Part shown: in pieces, positions 27,520-36,096 of the stretch
Numbering within the stretch: position 1 is the stretch's first letter
How the letters are laid out: each line of letters begins with the position of its first letter
Translations under genes and position numbers: made by a program
Origin: Spirulina major PCC 6313
Lineage (GTDB): Bacteria; Cyanobacteriota; Cyanobacteriia; Cyanobacteriales; Spirulinaceae
NCBI RefSeq assembly: GCF_001890765.1
Contig: NZ_KV878783.1
Span: 2,818,771 to 2,882,770, forward strand
Reading direction: 5' to 3'
DNA length: 64,000 nucleotides
The notes under the pieces: model-generated
Database searches by the model: none
What the model saw: the letters and a program-made list of their open reading frames with translations, nothing else
Told to the model about the DNA's origin: nothing

Positions 27520-27716
27520 ATCACTAGCTCTCGAATAATGACACCATCCTGAACTGCGAGATCATCCACGGGTTCTAAATACAGCTCAATGGCTTCCTGA
27601 ATATTACTCAACGCCTCATCCACATCATCCCCCTCACTAATGCACCCCGGCAGCGACGGCACAAAAACCGTGTATCCCCCTTCATCACTCGGTTCTAAAA
27701 CAACCTGTAGCTTCAT
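27516..27716 (-). CDS. hicB: HicB-family antitoxin
   Basis: 66 residues. Partial RNase H-like fold with EPSDEGGYTVFVPSLPGCISEGDDVDEALSNIQEA-type segments, the standard HicB core. No C-terminal DNA-binding domain is present, so autoregulation would need another factor. Order antitoxin then toxin. Confidence 0.9.
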   Translation of the reverse strand: MKLQVVLEPSDEGGYTVFVPSLPGCISEGDDVDEALSNIQEAIELYLEPVDDLAVQDGVIIRELVI

Positions 27717-27810
27717 GAGTCCATCTCAACAACGCCAGTATTTTTCAATCCTAAAGTAAAACTCAACAGCACCGCTCAACCCAACCTAACCCTATCTCTA
27801 CAGGATTAAT

Positions 27811-27885
27811 CATGACTCTGCCCAACCCCATCCTCAACGATCGCACCCTCCTGCTCTACCCCGACGAAGAACGATCGCACCGCTG
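27811..27885 (+). pseudogene. Possible gene stub
   Basis: A 24-codon ORF (MTLPNPILNDRTLLLYPDEE) reads like a protein N-terminus and ends at TGA 27883-27885. No continuation in other frames was recognised. Probably a remnant at the edge of the accessory island. Confidence 0.25.
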
Positions 27886-27995
27886 ACAAACATCGGGCTT
27901 TGACGAGATTGGCGACGGGTCTGTGGCTCCTCCCGAAGAAGCGATCGCAAACCTTTTAAAATGGGAGAGCATTGTCCGGACTTTTGCCCCACCCC

Positions 27996-29021
27996 ATGAC
28001 TCAACCTCTGCTTACTCTTTCTCGCGACCAACTCACCGACTGGGTACAAGCCCAGGGCCAACCGGCCTACCGGGGCCAACAACTCCACAATTGGCTCTAT
28101 CAAAAAGGGGCGCGATCGCTCCTGGATATTTCCGTGTTTCCCAAGGCCTGGCGGGAAGAATTCGCCCATGTGCCCATTGGTCGCTCCACCATTGCCCACA
28201 CCAGCATCGCCTCGGACAAAACCCGGAAATATCTGCTCACGTTGGCCGATGGTGCGATCGTTGAGGCGGTGGGGATTCCCACGGAAAAACGGTTAACGGT
28301 GTGTGTCTCGTCCCAGGTGGGCTGTCCCATGGCCTGCAATTTTTGCGCCACGGGCAAGGGCGGGTATACCCGTAATTTGAAGGCCCATGAAATTGTCGAT
28401 CAAGTCTTGACGGTGCAGCAGGATTTTCAACGCCGCGTTAGTCATGTGGTCTATATGGGGATGGGGGAACCGCTGTTAAACCTCGATGAGGTAGTGAAGT
28501 CTCTCCATAGCCTCAATCAGGATGTGGGGATTGGGATGCGATCGCTCACCGTCTCCACCGTCGGCCTGCCCCGTCGGATCACGCAACTGGCCAAACATCA
28601 ACTCCAAATCACCTTCGCTGTCAGCCTCCACGCCTCCAACCAAGGCCTGCGCAAACAACTGATTCCCAGTGCCAGCGCCTACCCCCTCAAAGCCCTCCTC
28701 GCCGACTGTCGCACCTATGTGGAAACCACTAAACGCCGCGTCACCTTTGAATACATCCTCCTCTCTGGCGTGAACGACAGCCCCGCCCAAGCCCAAGAAC
28801 TCGCCAACCACCTCAAAGGCTTTCAATCCCATGTCAACCTGATCCCCTACAACCCGATCAGCGATGCGGACTACCAACGCCCCACCACCAAACGGATCAC
28901 CCAATTTAGCAACGTCCTCAAAAAGAACCACATTGAAAACAGTGTGCGCTATTCTCGCGGCCTCGAAGCCAACGCCGCCTGCGGCCAACTCCGCACCAGT
29001 CAAGCCGTTGCGCCAGTATAA
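27996..29021 (+). CDS. rlmN: 23S rRNA/tRNA A2503/A37 methyltransferase RlmN
   Basis: 341 residues from ATG 27996. Radical-SAM cluster motif CPMACNFC; further family marks [25 protein letters not shown] and the C-terminal [16 protein letters not shown] with the second catalytic Cys. It methylates C2 of A2503 in 23S rRNA and A37 in some tRNAs. Cytosolic. A TTG at 27972 gives a longer, less likely form. Confidence 0.96.
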   Translation: MTQPLLTLSRDQLTDWVQAQGQPAYRGQQLHNWLYQKGARSLLDISVFPKAWREEFAHVPIGRSTIAHTSIASDKTRKYLLTLADGAIVEAVGIPTEKRLTVCVSSQVGCPMACNFCATGKGGYTRNLKAHEIVDQVLTVQQDFQRRVSHVVYMGMGEPLLNLDEVVKSLHSLNQDVGIGMRSLTVSTVGLPRRITQLAKHQLQITFAVSLHASNQGLRKQLIPSASAYPLKALLADCRTYVETTKRRVTFEYILLSGVNDSPAQAQELANHLKGFQSHVNLIPYNPISDADYQRPTTKRITQFSNVLKKNHIENSVRYSRGLEANAACGQLRTSQAVAPV

Positions 29022-29071
29022 TCCTGCCTTGAGTCTTCTGCCTTCGTCCTTCATCCCTCTGCCTTGAACCC

Positions 29072-30586
29072 ATGACCCTTAAACGTCTTGCCCTCGTTCT
29101 GATCACCGTGCTGGTTGCGGCACGGGTTTTACTGTCCCTTGTCGGGAGTTTGAATGAACCCCAAGTTCAAGGCAGACTTGAACTGTATCAAAGTAATTTA
29201 GTCCTGACGGCGGCGGAATTTGACCCGGACTCCGATCAAGTTAACCAATCCCTAACTCAGATCATCGGTGATGCCCCCTACACCAACGCTCTGAAGCAAT
29301 ATCAAGCGGTGTACGACGCGACGGCGCAGTCGATCCAACAGTTGCGCGACCAAGCGACCGAGTCGGCGGTGTTGGTGAATAATCCGCAAACGGTGCAGTT
29401 TGAAAGCGCGATCGCTCAAGACCAGCAATTCCTCCATCGTCTCGCCCTGCATATTGGCCTGATCAACGCCCACCAGCAGGACATTGAAGCCGCCCAACAC
29501 CAATGGCAGGACATCCCCAAAACCGCCACGATCAGCGACATCACCACCACTGCGCAGATCCTCGCCCAACTCTGGAACGAGTCCCCCTCGGATCTCCCGG
29601 CGGAAACCGCAACGATTGTCCAAGACAATCTAGACGGGTGGTTTGAGGATGAAGCCCTAGGGCGGTTCTATCAGGTGACGCAACAGGAGGAGGCGATCGC
29701 GCAACTCACCCAACACCGCCAAGACCGCGCCGCCCAAGCCCTGACCCGCCTCGCCGCGATCACCGTCTTGCCCGCTCTAGGGGGAATCGCGGGGGTAGGC
29801 GTGATTCTCTTTTTAATCGGGCAATGGGTGGTGAAACGAGACACCGCCCTCCTCGCTCAACCCTTCGCCAGCATCGAAGTGCCGTGGGATGGCGAAACCA
29901 CGGTGCAGGGTCTTGTGGTGGGATTTTTCTTCTTTAGTCAAATTGTCCTCGCCACGGCTTTACCGATTGTGACGGCATTGCTCGGCCTCAATCCCAGCGG
30001 TTTTGATCTGCGAGGAAAAGCCCTCTACATCCTCCTCAGTTACGCCTTGATGACTGGGGGCGGCTTGACGATTTTGTATTACACCTTGCGGCCCTATTTC
30101 CCGCTGCCGGAGGGGTGGTTTCAGGTGAAGTTAGGGGGACGCTGGGCCCTGTGGGGGGTGGGGGGCTATTTGGTCGCGATTCCCCTGGTCTTGCTGGCTT
30201 CGTTGCTTAATCAGCAATTGTGGCAAGAGGGGGGCGGTGGCAACCCGATTATTCTGCTGGCGTTGCAGTCTCAGGACACCTTAGCGTTGGTGATTTTCTT
30301 TTTAACGGCTTCCTTGGCTGCGCCGCTGTTTGAAGAAATTATGTTTCGGGGCTTTCTGTTGCCGTCCTTGACGCGCTATCTGCCGGCCTGGGGTGCGATC
30401 GCAATCACCAGCGTCCTCTTTGCCGCTGCTCATTTGAGTTTGGCGGAAATGATCCCGCTCACGGTGTTGGGGGCAATTTTGGGCGTAGTCTATTGGCGAT
30501 CGCGCAATCTCCTCGCCTCGATCCTGCTCCATAGTCTTTGGAATAGCGGCACGTTGATCAGTCTCTTCCTCCTAGGGCGGTCATGA
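29072..30586 (+). CDS. CPBP-family intramembrane protease, large form
   Basis: 504 residues. An N-terminal signal-anchor, a long soluble helical region (about 30-220, Gln-rich), then about eight membrane segments. The CPBP/Abi motifs are in the last 100 residues: FEEIMFRGFLLP (EExxxR), a His in LFAAAHLS, and HSLWNS. Related to Rce1 and bacteriocin-immunity proteases; substrate unknown. Overlaps the HAD phosphatase start by four bases (ATGA). Confidence 0.88.
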   Translation: MTLKRLALVLITVLVAARVLLSLVGSLNEPQVQGRLELYQSNLVLTAAEFDPDSDQVNQSLTQIIGDAPYTNALKQYQAVYDATAQSIQQLRDQATESAVLVNNPQTVQFESAIAQDQQFLHRLALHIGLINAHQQDIEAAQHQWQDIPKTATISDITTTAQILAQLWNESPSDLPAETATIVQDNLDGWFEDEALGRFYQVTQQEEAIAQLTQHRQDRAAQALTRLAAITVLPALGGIAGVGVILFLIGQWVVKRDTALLAQPFASIEVPWDGETTVQGLVVGFFFFSQIVLATALPIVTALLGLNPSGFDLRGKALYILLSYALMTGGGLTILYYTLRPYFPLPEGWFQVKLGGRWALWGVGGYLVAIPLVLLASLLNQQLWQEGGGGNPIILLALQSQDTLALVIFFLTASLAAPLFEEIMFRGFLLPSLTRYLPAWGAIAITSVLFAAAHLSLAEMIPLTVLGAILGVVYWRSRNLLASILLHSLWNSGTLISLFLLGRS

Positions 30587-31380
30587 CCCTAGGACCCATC
30601 AGCGAGATCCCCCCAGAGCACGGGCGAGCCATCCCCCTGATCGCCACCGATATGGACGGCACATTGACGATCGCTGCAAAATTCACCCCCGCATTACTCC
30701 ACACCCTCGAAGCGGCTCAAGCTGCCGAATTGCCGGTGTTAATCGTGACGGGGCGATCCGCCGGTTGGGTCAGTGGCTTGGTGCATTACTTGCCGATCGT
30801 GGGGGCGATCGCCGAAAACGGCGGCATCTTCTACGATGCTGACCACCCAGACGGGGAGGTACTGAGTCCCATCGGCGATCGCACCCTCCACCGCCACGCC
30901 CTCGCCGTTCAATTCGCCGCCTTACAGCAGCAATTCCCCCACCTCCGCCCCGCCGCCGATAATGATTTTCGGGTCACGGATTGGACGTTTGATGTGCAGG
31001 GGTTAAGCGAGACCGAAATCACCACCCTCGCCAACCACTGCACCGCCCACGGTTGGGGCTTCACCTACAGCACCGTGCAATGCCACATCAAACTCCCCCA
31101 GCAAGACAAAGCCCAGGGTCTCCTCCAGGTGCTCGCCCGCCATTTTCCCCACCTCGACCCCGCCACCATCCTCACCGTCGGCGACAGCCCCAACGATGCA
31201 CCCCTGTTTAACCCGGCTCATTTCCCCCAATCCGTCGGCGTGGCCAATGTACGGCCCTATTGCGATCGCCTCCCCCATGTCCCCACCTACGTCACCACCC
31301 AACCCGAAGGCCACGGCTTCGGCGAACTCCTCAATCATCTTCTGCCACTGAGAGCCAACCCCTCATCATCAGGAATTTAA
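30583..31380 (+). CDS. HAD-superfamily (Cof-type) phosphatase
   Basis: 265 residues. Motif I DMDGTLT (nucleophile Asp), motif II IVTGRSAG, Lys in IKLPQQDKAQG, and motif IV VGDSPNDAPLF, giving a C2B-cap HAD hydrolase like Cof, sucrose- or mannosylglycerate-phosphatases. Substrate not determinable. Translationally coupled to the upstream CPBP protease gene. Confidence 0.88.
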   Translation: MTLGPISEIPPEHGRAIPLIATDMDGTLTIAAKFTPALLHTLEAAQAAELPVLIVTGRSAGWVSGLVHYLPIVGAIAENGGIFYDADHPDGEVLSPIGDRTLHRHALAVQFAALQQQFPHLRPAADNDFRVTDWTFDVQGLSETEITTLANHCTAHGWGFTYSTVQCHIKLPQQDKAQGLLQVLARHFPHLDPATILTVGDSPNDAPLFNPAHFPQSVGVANVRPYCDRLPHVPTYVTTQPEGHGFGELLNHLLPLRANPSSSGI

Positions 31381-31688
31381 GCGGCCGGCCTTCGACAGGC
31401 TCAGCCCTCGGTTGTTGATCTGTCGCCTGACGCTCTTGGATTGAGAGGAGGAAATAGGGCGATGCTCCATCAAAATTCATCTTCTGGAGTGCGGGCATCT
31501 TGCCCGCTGGGATGCAGACCAAACAGGGCGCAGGATGCTCCCACCCCCTTCAAACTTCAGATTTTGTCGTACAGTTCAACGTCTGTCCTGTACTTAGAGA
31601 GAGGATAGGTTTGCCCTGATCGCGGGGCTTGCTTGATTGGAAATCTCTAGGGTATGATAGGAGACTGTGTCATATTGAACCAAGAGTC
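31381..31688. other. Intergenic region with repeats and the rpmI promoter
   Basis: Contains TTCGACAGGCTCAGCCC (31392 on), a dispersed motif common in cyanobacterial genomes, and a hairpin GCGGGCATCTTGCCCGC (near 31486) of another common repeat. Its last 60 bases hold the rpmI promoter. Confidence 0.5.
31629..31658 (+). promoter_or_regulatory. Probable promoter of rpmI-rplT
   Basis: TTGCTT (31629-31634), 18 bases, then TATGAT (31653-31658), 31 bases before the rpmI ATG: a good sigma-70-type match. Confidence 0.55.
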
Positions 31689-31889
31689 ATGCCGAAACTC
31701 AAAACCAAAAAAGCTGCTGCCAAACGGTTTCGGGCCACCGGGACAGGCAAAATCCGCCGCCGCAAAGCATTCAAGAACCACATTCTTGAGCACAAAAGCG
31801 CCGAACGGAAGCGTCGCCGCCTCTCCAACTTATCCCTCGTCCACGAGCGGGATGAAGAAAACGTGCGCTTGATGATGCCGTACCTCTAA
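31689..31889 (+). CDS. rpmI: 50S ribosomal protein L35
   Basis: 66 residues from ATG 31689; Lys/Arg-rich start [20 protein letters not shown] is the L35 signature. Part of the large ribosomal subunit. infC, often upstream in other bacteria, is not here. rplT follows after 52 bases on the same strand. Confidence 0.97.
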   Translation: MPKLKTKKAAAKRFRATGTGKIRRRKAFKNHILEHKSAERKRRRLSNLSLVHERDEENVRLMMPYL

Positions 31890-31941
31890 CTCAGACGCAG
31901 CACACCATTAATCCATTATTGAAACACCATAAACAAGCACT

Positions 31942-32289
31942 ATGGCAAGGGTAAAACGGGGTAACGTCGCCCGCAAACGTCGTAAGAAAATTCTTAAGCT
32001 GGCGAAAGGGTTCCGAGGCTCTCACTCCCGGCTGTTCCGGATGGCGAACCAGCAGGTGATGAAGGCATTACGCAATGCCTACCGCGATCGCCGTCGCCGC
32101 AAACGCGATTTCCGTCGCCTCTGGATTGTGCGCATCAACGCCGCCGCCCGCCAACATGGCGTGAGCTACAGCCAGTTGATTAATCAACTCAAAATCGCCA
32201 ATATCGAAATCAACCGTAAAATGCTGGCGCAGCTAGCCGTTGTTGACCCCGATGCCTTCGCAAAAATTGTCGAAGTTGCGGCTAAATAA
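31942..32289 (+). CDS. rplT: 50S ribosomal protein L20
   Basis: 115 residues; [20 protein letters not shown] and the conserved [20 protein letters not shown] are diagnostic. L20 is an early assembly protein of the 50S subunit and in some bacteria represses its own operon. Co-transcribed with rpmI. Confidence 0.97.
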   Translation: MARVKRGNVARKRRKKILKLAKGFRGSHSRLFRMANQQVMKALRNAYRDRRRRKRDFRRLWIVRINAAARQHGVSYSQLINQLKIANIEINRKMLAQLAVVDPDAFAKIVEVAAK

Positions 32290-32318
32290 CCCCATCAATT
32301 CATTGCGGGCATTACGAT

Positions 32319-32698
32319 TTGACACTCCCCGGCCTAAAGGCACGGGGATTCTTGGCTCACCGAGTCCACTTACCTAGGATTCCTTGCGAAGTCCTACATA
32401 GAGGTGGTTCTCTCCCCAAGCGTTACTTTCGGTGTGCCCCACCGTAGTTGGATTGCTCCAAAGTTTGTTTGGATTGGCAGCAATATTTGCCAAAAACTGA
32501 TTCGTCTAGTCCCTGTGAATCTTTTATCTACTTGCAGGGAGGTCTAGAACAATGAAGTAGAACCCCATAGATTCAATTGCCAAGGTTCAGTAGCTACGAG
32601 TTAGGTAGCATCGGGTTTTTCAAGCGGTTGATTACCCTATCCGCTATGCTAATCATAAACCATAAAAAGCCGTCCTGGAAGGACGGGGCTTTAGACCC
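32319..32698. mobile_element. IS200/IS605-derived non-autonomous element
   Basis: The left end holds a hairpin with arms CCCCGGCC.../GGCACGGGG (32327-32347); the right end AAAGCCGTCC...GGACGGGGCTTT (near 32667-32692). Both look like the subterminal palindromes of cyanobacterial IS200/IS605 elements. The 300 bases between hold no transposase frame. It sits between rplT and its likely terminator. Confidence 0.55.
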
Positions 32699-32720
32699 AT
32701 GAATTTTGGTAACCCCCTTT

Positions 32721-32748
32721 AGAGTTGCTCTTGTAGCAACTCTTTTTT
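32721..32748 (+). terminator. Intrinsic terminator, probably of rpmI-rplT
   Basis: Arms AGAGTTGCT / AGCAACTCT with a five-base loop, followed by TTTTT. It lies over 430 bases past rplT because of the inserted element. Confidence 0.8.
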
Positions 32749-32868
32749 AATGGTGGCTGGGGCTGAGGATATGAAGAAATATAGGAATCGAGGCGAGATA
32801 CGCAGGGGAATGAGCCGACATTGATAAAATGGGGAGCGATTTCCTCCCTTGTAGTGAGAGCATTTGTT

Positions 32869-33939
32869 TTGAAGGGTTTGTCACGTCCGTTAACTGCTGT
32901 GGTCATCGTACCAACAGGGATTGGGGCCGCCATTGGGGGCTATGCTGGGGATGCGTTGCCCGTGGTGAAGGCGATGGCGCAGGTGTGCGATCGCATCATC
33001 ACCCATCCCAACGTCCTCAACGGGGCGCAACTCTACTGGCCCACCGCTGACACCCTTTATGTGGAAGGCTACGGCTTAGATCAATTTGCCGCTGGTCAGT
33101 GGGGCTTGCAACCCGTTCACCAAAACCGGATCGGGGTGATCCTCGACCAAGGCATTGAAGACGACCTCAAAACCCGCCATATCCAAGCGATCGAGGCCGC
33201 CCGCGCCACCCTCGGCCTTCCGGTGACAGACTATTTAACCACCGATGCCCCCCTGGGGGTCTCCCTCCAAACCGCCGCCTCCGGGACGAGTTGGGGCACG
33301 ATCGCGAATCCTGACAGCTTACTCCGGGCTGCGGAGGTGTTACTCGGTCAAGCCGGGGTGAATGCGATCGCCGTCGTCGCCCGTTTTCCCGACGACATCG
33401 AACCCAACGCCCTCCAAGCCTATCGCCACGGGGCCGGCGTTGACCCATTGGCCGGAGCCGAAGCGGTAATTTCCCATCTGGTGGTGCGCCAATTCCGTGT
33501 CCCCTGCGCCCATGCCCCCGCCCTCGCGCCGCTCCCCGTTGATCCTGACGTAGCCCCCCGCTCCGCCGCTGAGGAATTGGGCTATACCTTTTTGCCATCG
33601 GTGTTGGTGGGGCTGGCCCGTGCGCCCCAATTTGTGCGGCCGGTGCAGTCTCGCGCCCCGGAACAGGTGTGGGCGGATCAAGTGGATGCGATCGTGGTGC
33701 CTGCCTCGGCCTGTGGCGGTAGTGCCACCCTGAGTTTGAGCGATCGCCTCGTGATCGCCGTCGAAGCCAACACGACCCAAATCCAAGTCCCCCCGGAATC
33801 CCTCGGTATTCCGGCCCTGCGGGCCCGCTCCTACTTAGAAGCGATCGGCATCCTCGCCGCCTACAAAGCCGGTCTCGATCCGGCTCACCTCAACCCCCAC
33901 ATTGCCCCCCTGCGTCCCACGACCCTACTGCACCCGTGA
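32869..33939 (+). CDS. DUF3326 protein
   Basis: About 356 residues. Opening LTAVVIVPTGIGAAIGGYAGDALPV and HPNVLNGAQLYWP match the DUF3326 family, conserved in cyanobacteria and some plants, of unknown function. The start is uncertain: no ATG suits, so I give TTG 32869; TTG 32878 is an alternative and the frame is open from 32821. The stop overlaps the next gene's GTG start. Confidence 0.85.
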   Translation: MKGLSRPLTAVVIVPTGIGAAIGGYAGDALPVVKAMAQVCDRIITHPNVLNGAQLYWPTADTLYVEGYGLDQFAAGQWGLQPVHQNRIGVILDQGIEDDLKTRHIQAIEAARATLGLPVTDYLTTDAPLGVSLQTAASGTSWGTIANPDSLLRAAEVLLGQAGVNAIAVVARFPDDIEPNALQAYRHGAGVDPLAGAEAVISHLVVRQFRVPCAHAPALAPLPVDPDVAPRSAAEELGYTFLPSVLVGLARAPQFVRPVQSRAPEQVWADQVDAIVVPASACGGSATLSLSDRLVIAVEANTTQIQVPPESLGIPALRARSYLEAIGILAAYKAGLDPAHLNPHIAPLRPTTLLHP

Positions 33940-34529
33940 ACAGTTCTCCCTCACCCGCCCCCGAACCCCTCAGCCGGACTCAAGTGCTCCTCGCCATGGG
34001 AGTCACCGCCACCCTCCTGCTCGTGGTGGCGAAATTGTGGCAGTATTTCGGCGATATTCCCCTGCTCACGGTGCGGTTTGAATGGATTGCCTTGGGGTGG
34101 GGCGTGGTGGTGATGGCGGGGATTGTTGCCATTAGCGGGCTGTTGCATTGGTTGTGGCCTGCCTATCGTCGCAGTGCCATGGTGTATTTAGAACTGGTGA
34201 TTAAACCCCTGGAATGGCCGGATTTATTATGGTTGGGGTTGTTGCCGGGTTTGAGTGAAGAATTACTCTTTCGGGGGGTGATGTTGCCCGCGTTGGGGTT
34301 GAATATGGCGGCAGTGATTCTATCGAGTGTGTTGTTTGGGGTGCTGCATCTCAGCGGTTTGTCTCAATGGCCCTATATGCTTTGGGCGACTGTGGTGGGG
34401 GTCATTTTCGGGGTAAGTGCGATCGCGACCGGCAATCTCCTCGTGCCGATCATCGCCCATATTTTGACTAATTTCTGCTCCGGCTGTCTGTGGAAATGGA
34501 GCGATCGCCATCCTAGTCCCAAGTCTTGA
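33936..34529 (+). CDS. CPBP-family intramembrane protease, short form
   Basis: 197 residues, GTG start overlapping the DUF3326 stop. About six membrane segments. CPBP motifs: LSEELLFRGVMLP (EExxxR), His in LFGVLHLSG, His in PIIAHILTNF. Probable membrane protease; target unknown. The overlap with DUF3326 suggests co-translation. Confidence 0.88.
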   Translation: MNSSPSPAPEPLSRTQVLLAMGVTATLLLVVAKLWQYFGDIPLLTVRFEWIALGWGVVVMAGIVAISGLLHWLWPAYRRSAMVYLELVIKPLEWPDLLWLGLLPGLSEELLFRGVMLPALGLNMAAVILSSVLFGVLHLSGLSQWPYMLWATVVGVIFGVSAIATGNLLVPIIAHILTNFCSGCLWKWSDRHPSPKS

Positions 34530-34666
34530 GGATCGGGCAAAATTAGGGGGCGATCGCCCCCATCCGCCCCCACCCTCCCGAAATCCCCGAAATCCATGCG
34601 TTAAAATTCTTGAGGAACAGCGTCCCCTGCTTCCCCGGATTCGCTTACACCACAATACTCAGATTT

Positions 34667-35794
34667 ATGAACAAAATTATCTACAGTCTACTGGTGTTCA
34701 TTCCCATCTCGATCGCTTCCACGTACCTAGGATGGGGATCAGCCGTCACCTTCATCACCGCTGGCCTGGGCATTATTCCCCTCGCCGCCCTGATGGGACT
34801 CGCCACCGAAGAAGTGGCCGTCGTTGTCGGGCCGAACCTCGGTGGACTCCTCAACGCCACCTTTGGGAACGCCACTGAATTGATCATCGCCCTCGTCGCC
34901 CTCAAAGGCGGCCTGATCGAAGTAGTGAAAGCCACAATCACCGGCTCCATTATCAGTAACCTGCTGCTGGTGCTAGGGTTCTCGATGCTCCTCGGCGGTC
35001 TCCGGTTCAAAGAGCAGGAATTTCAACCCACCGCCGCCCGGATGAATGCCTCAACGATGAACTTGGCGGTGATCGCCCTGCTTGTCCCCACAGCGGTGGA
35101 ATATACCTCTAGCGGTGTAGGTGAACTGACGCTGCAAAAATTATCCGTGGCCGTTGCAATCATTTTGATCCTGGTGTACTGTCTCACCCTACTCTTTTCA
35201 ATGAAAACCCATACCTATCTCTACGATGTGGGGATGGCTGATCTTGAAGGCGACAACACAGCGGGCGAGGGCGAAGCGGGCGAGGGTCATCCAGAGCACA
35301 AAAAACCCAATGTTACCCTCTGGCTTGGGGTGTTGCTCTTGGTGACGCTATTGGTGGCTGTTGAATCAGAATTTCTGGTGGATAGCCTCGAAGAAGCCAC
35401 CTCTAGCCTGGGGTTAAGTGCTCTCTTTACCGGGGTGATTTTGCTGCCGATTATTGGTAACGCGGCAGAACATGCCACGGCGGTCACCGTCGCCATGAAA
35501 GACAAAATGGATTTATCCGTGTCGGTGTCGGTGGGGTCAAGTCTGCAAATTGCGATGTTTGTCGCACCAGTGTTGGTGATTACGGGTTGGTTTATCGGTC
35601 AACCGATGGATCTCGATTTCAACCCCTTTGAACTCGTGGCCGTAATGGTGGCGGTCTGGGTGGCGAATTCCGTCAGTTCCGATGGAAAATCCAACTGGCT
35701 CGAAGGGATTCTCCTCTTAGCGACCTATATGGTGCTGGGGTTCGCCTTCTTCTTCCATCCGGTGGTGGCTGGTTTAGGCGCTTTGGGCGGTTAA
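34667..35794 (+). CDS. cax: Calcium/proton antiporter (CaCA/CAX family)
   Basis: 375 residues from ATG 34667, about 11 membrane segments. The two CAX alpha repeats are clear: GNATELIIALVALKGG in the first half and GNAAEHATAVTVAMKDK in the second, separated by an acidic cytosolic loop (EGDNTAGEGEAGEGHPE). It exports Ca2+ in exchange for H+ across the plasma or thylakoid membrane. Followed by a strong palindrome at 35923. Confidence 0.94.
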   Translation: MNKIIYSLLVFIPISIASTYLGWGSAVTFITAGLGIIPLAALMGLATEEVAVVVGPNLGGLLNATFGNATELIIALVALKGGLIEVVKATITGSIISNLLLVLGFSMLLGGLRFKEQEFQPTAARMNASTMNLAVIALLVPTAVEYTSSGVGELTLQKLSVAVAIILILVYCLTLLFSMKTHTYLYDVGMADLEGDNTAGEGEAGEGHPEHKKPNVTLWLGVLLLVTLLVAVESEFLVDSLEEATSSLGLSALFTGVILLPIIGNAAEHATAVTVAMKDKMDLSVSVSVGSSLQIAMFVAPVLVITGWFIGQPMDLDFNPFELVAVMVAVWVANSVSSDGKSNWLEGILLLATYMVLGFAFFFHPVVAGLGALGG

Positions 35795-36096
35795 AACACC
35801 CCCAAAACTAAAATAGGGTGCATCTCAGTTAGGCGAGTGTGCCCTCATCCCCTAGCCCCTTCTCCCTCCTTGGGAGCAGGGGGGTTTCCACAGTGAAATG
35901 CACCCACAAAATACTTTGGACGTTGAAAGGCTCAAGCTTGCAAGCTTGAGCCTTTCAATTTTTGGGTTTTGTGAGTTCGGATTATAAGATCGTGAAGACG
36001 TTCTCAGGATTAATGTTTGATCATCGGGGATGGTTAAGCTGATAATTGTTGAGCATCGAGCATTTAACGCAACTCTTCATCCTTGGGACTCTGGCC
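35795..36096. other. Intergenic region with repeat and palindrome
   Basis: Bases about 35814-35910 are a dispersed repeat related to the one at 520-606 (GGGTGCATCTCAGTTA, C-rich middle, ATGCACCC at the end). Then comes the perfect palindrome at 35923. The rest should hold the helicase promoter. Confidence 0.45.
35923..35958 (+). terminator. Perfect 36-base palindrome, probable terminator
   Basis: TTGAAAGGCTCAAGCTTG is followed directly by its exact reverse complement, then TTTTTGGG. It could terminate cax transcription; the lack of any loop in 36 bases is unusual. Confidence 0.6.

Noticed and set aside
28476-29054. 192-codon minus-strand ORF over the rlmN 3' half
   Set aside because: Shadow frame in GC-rich DNA; rlmN motifs on the plus strand explain the region.
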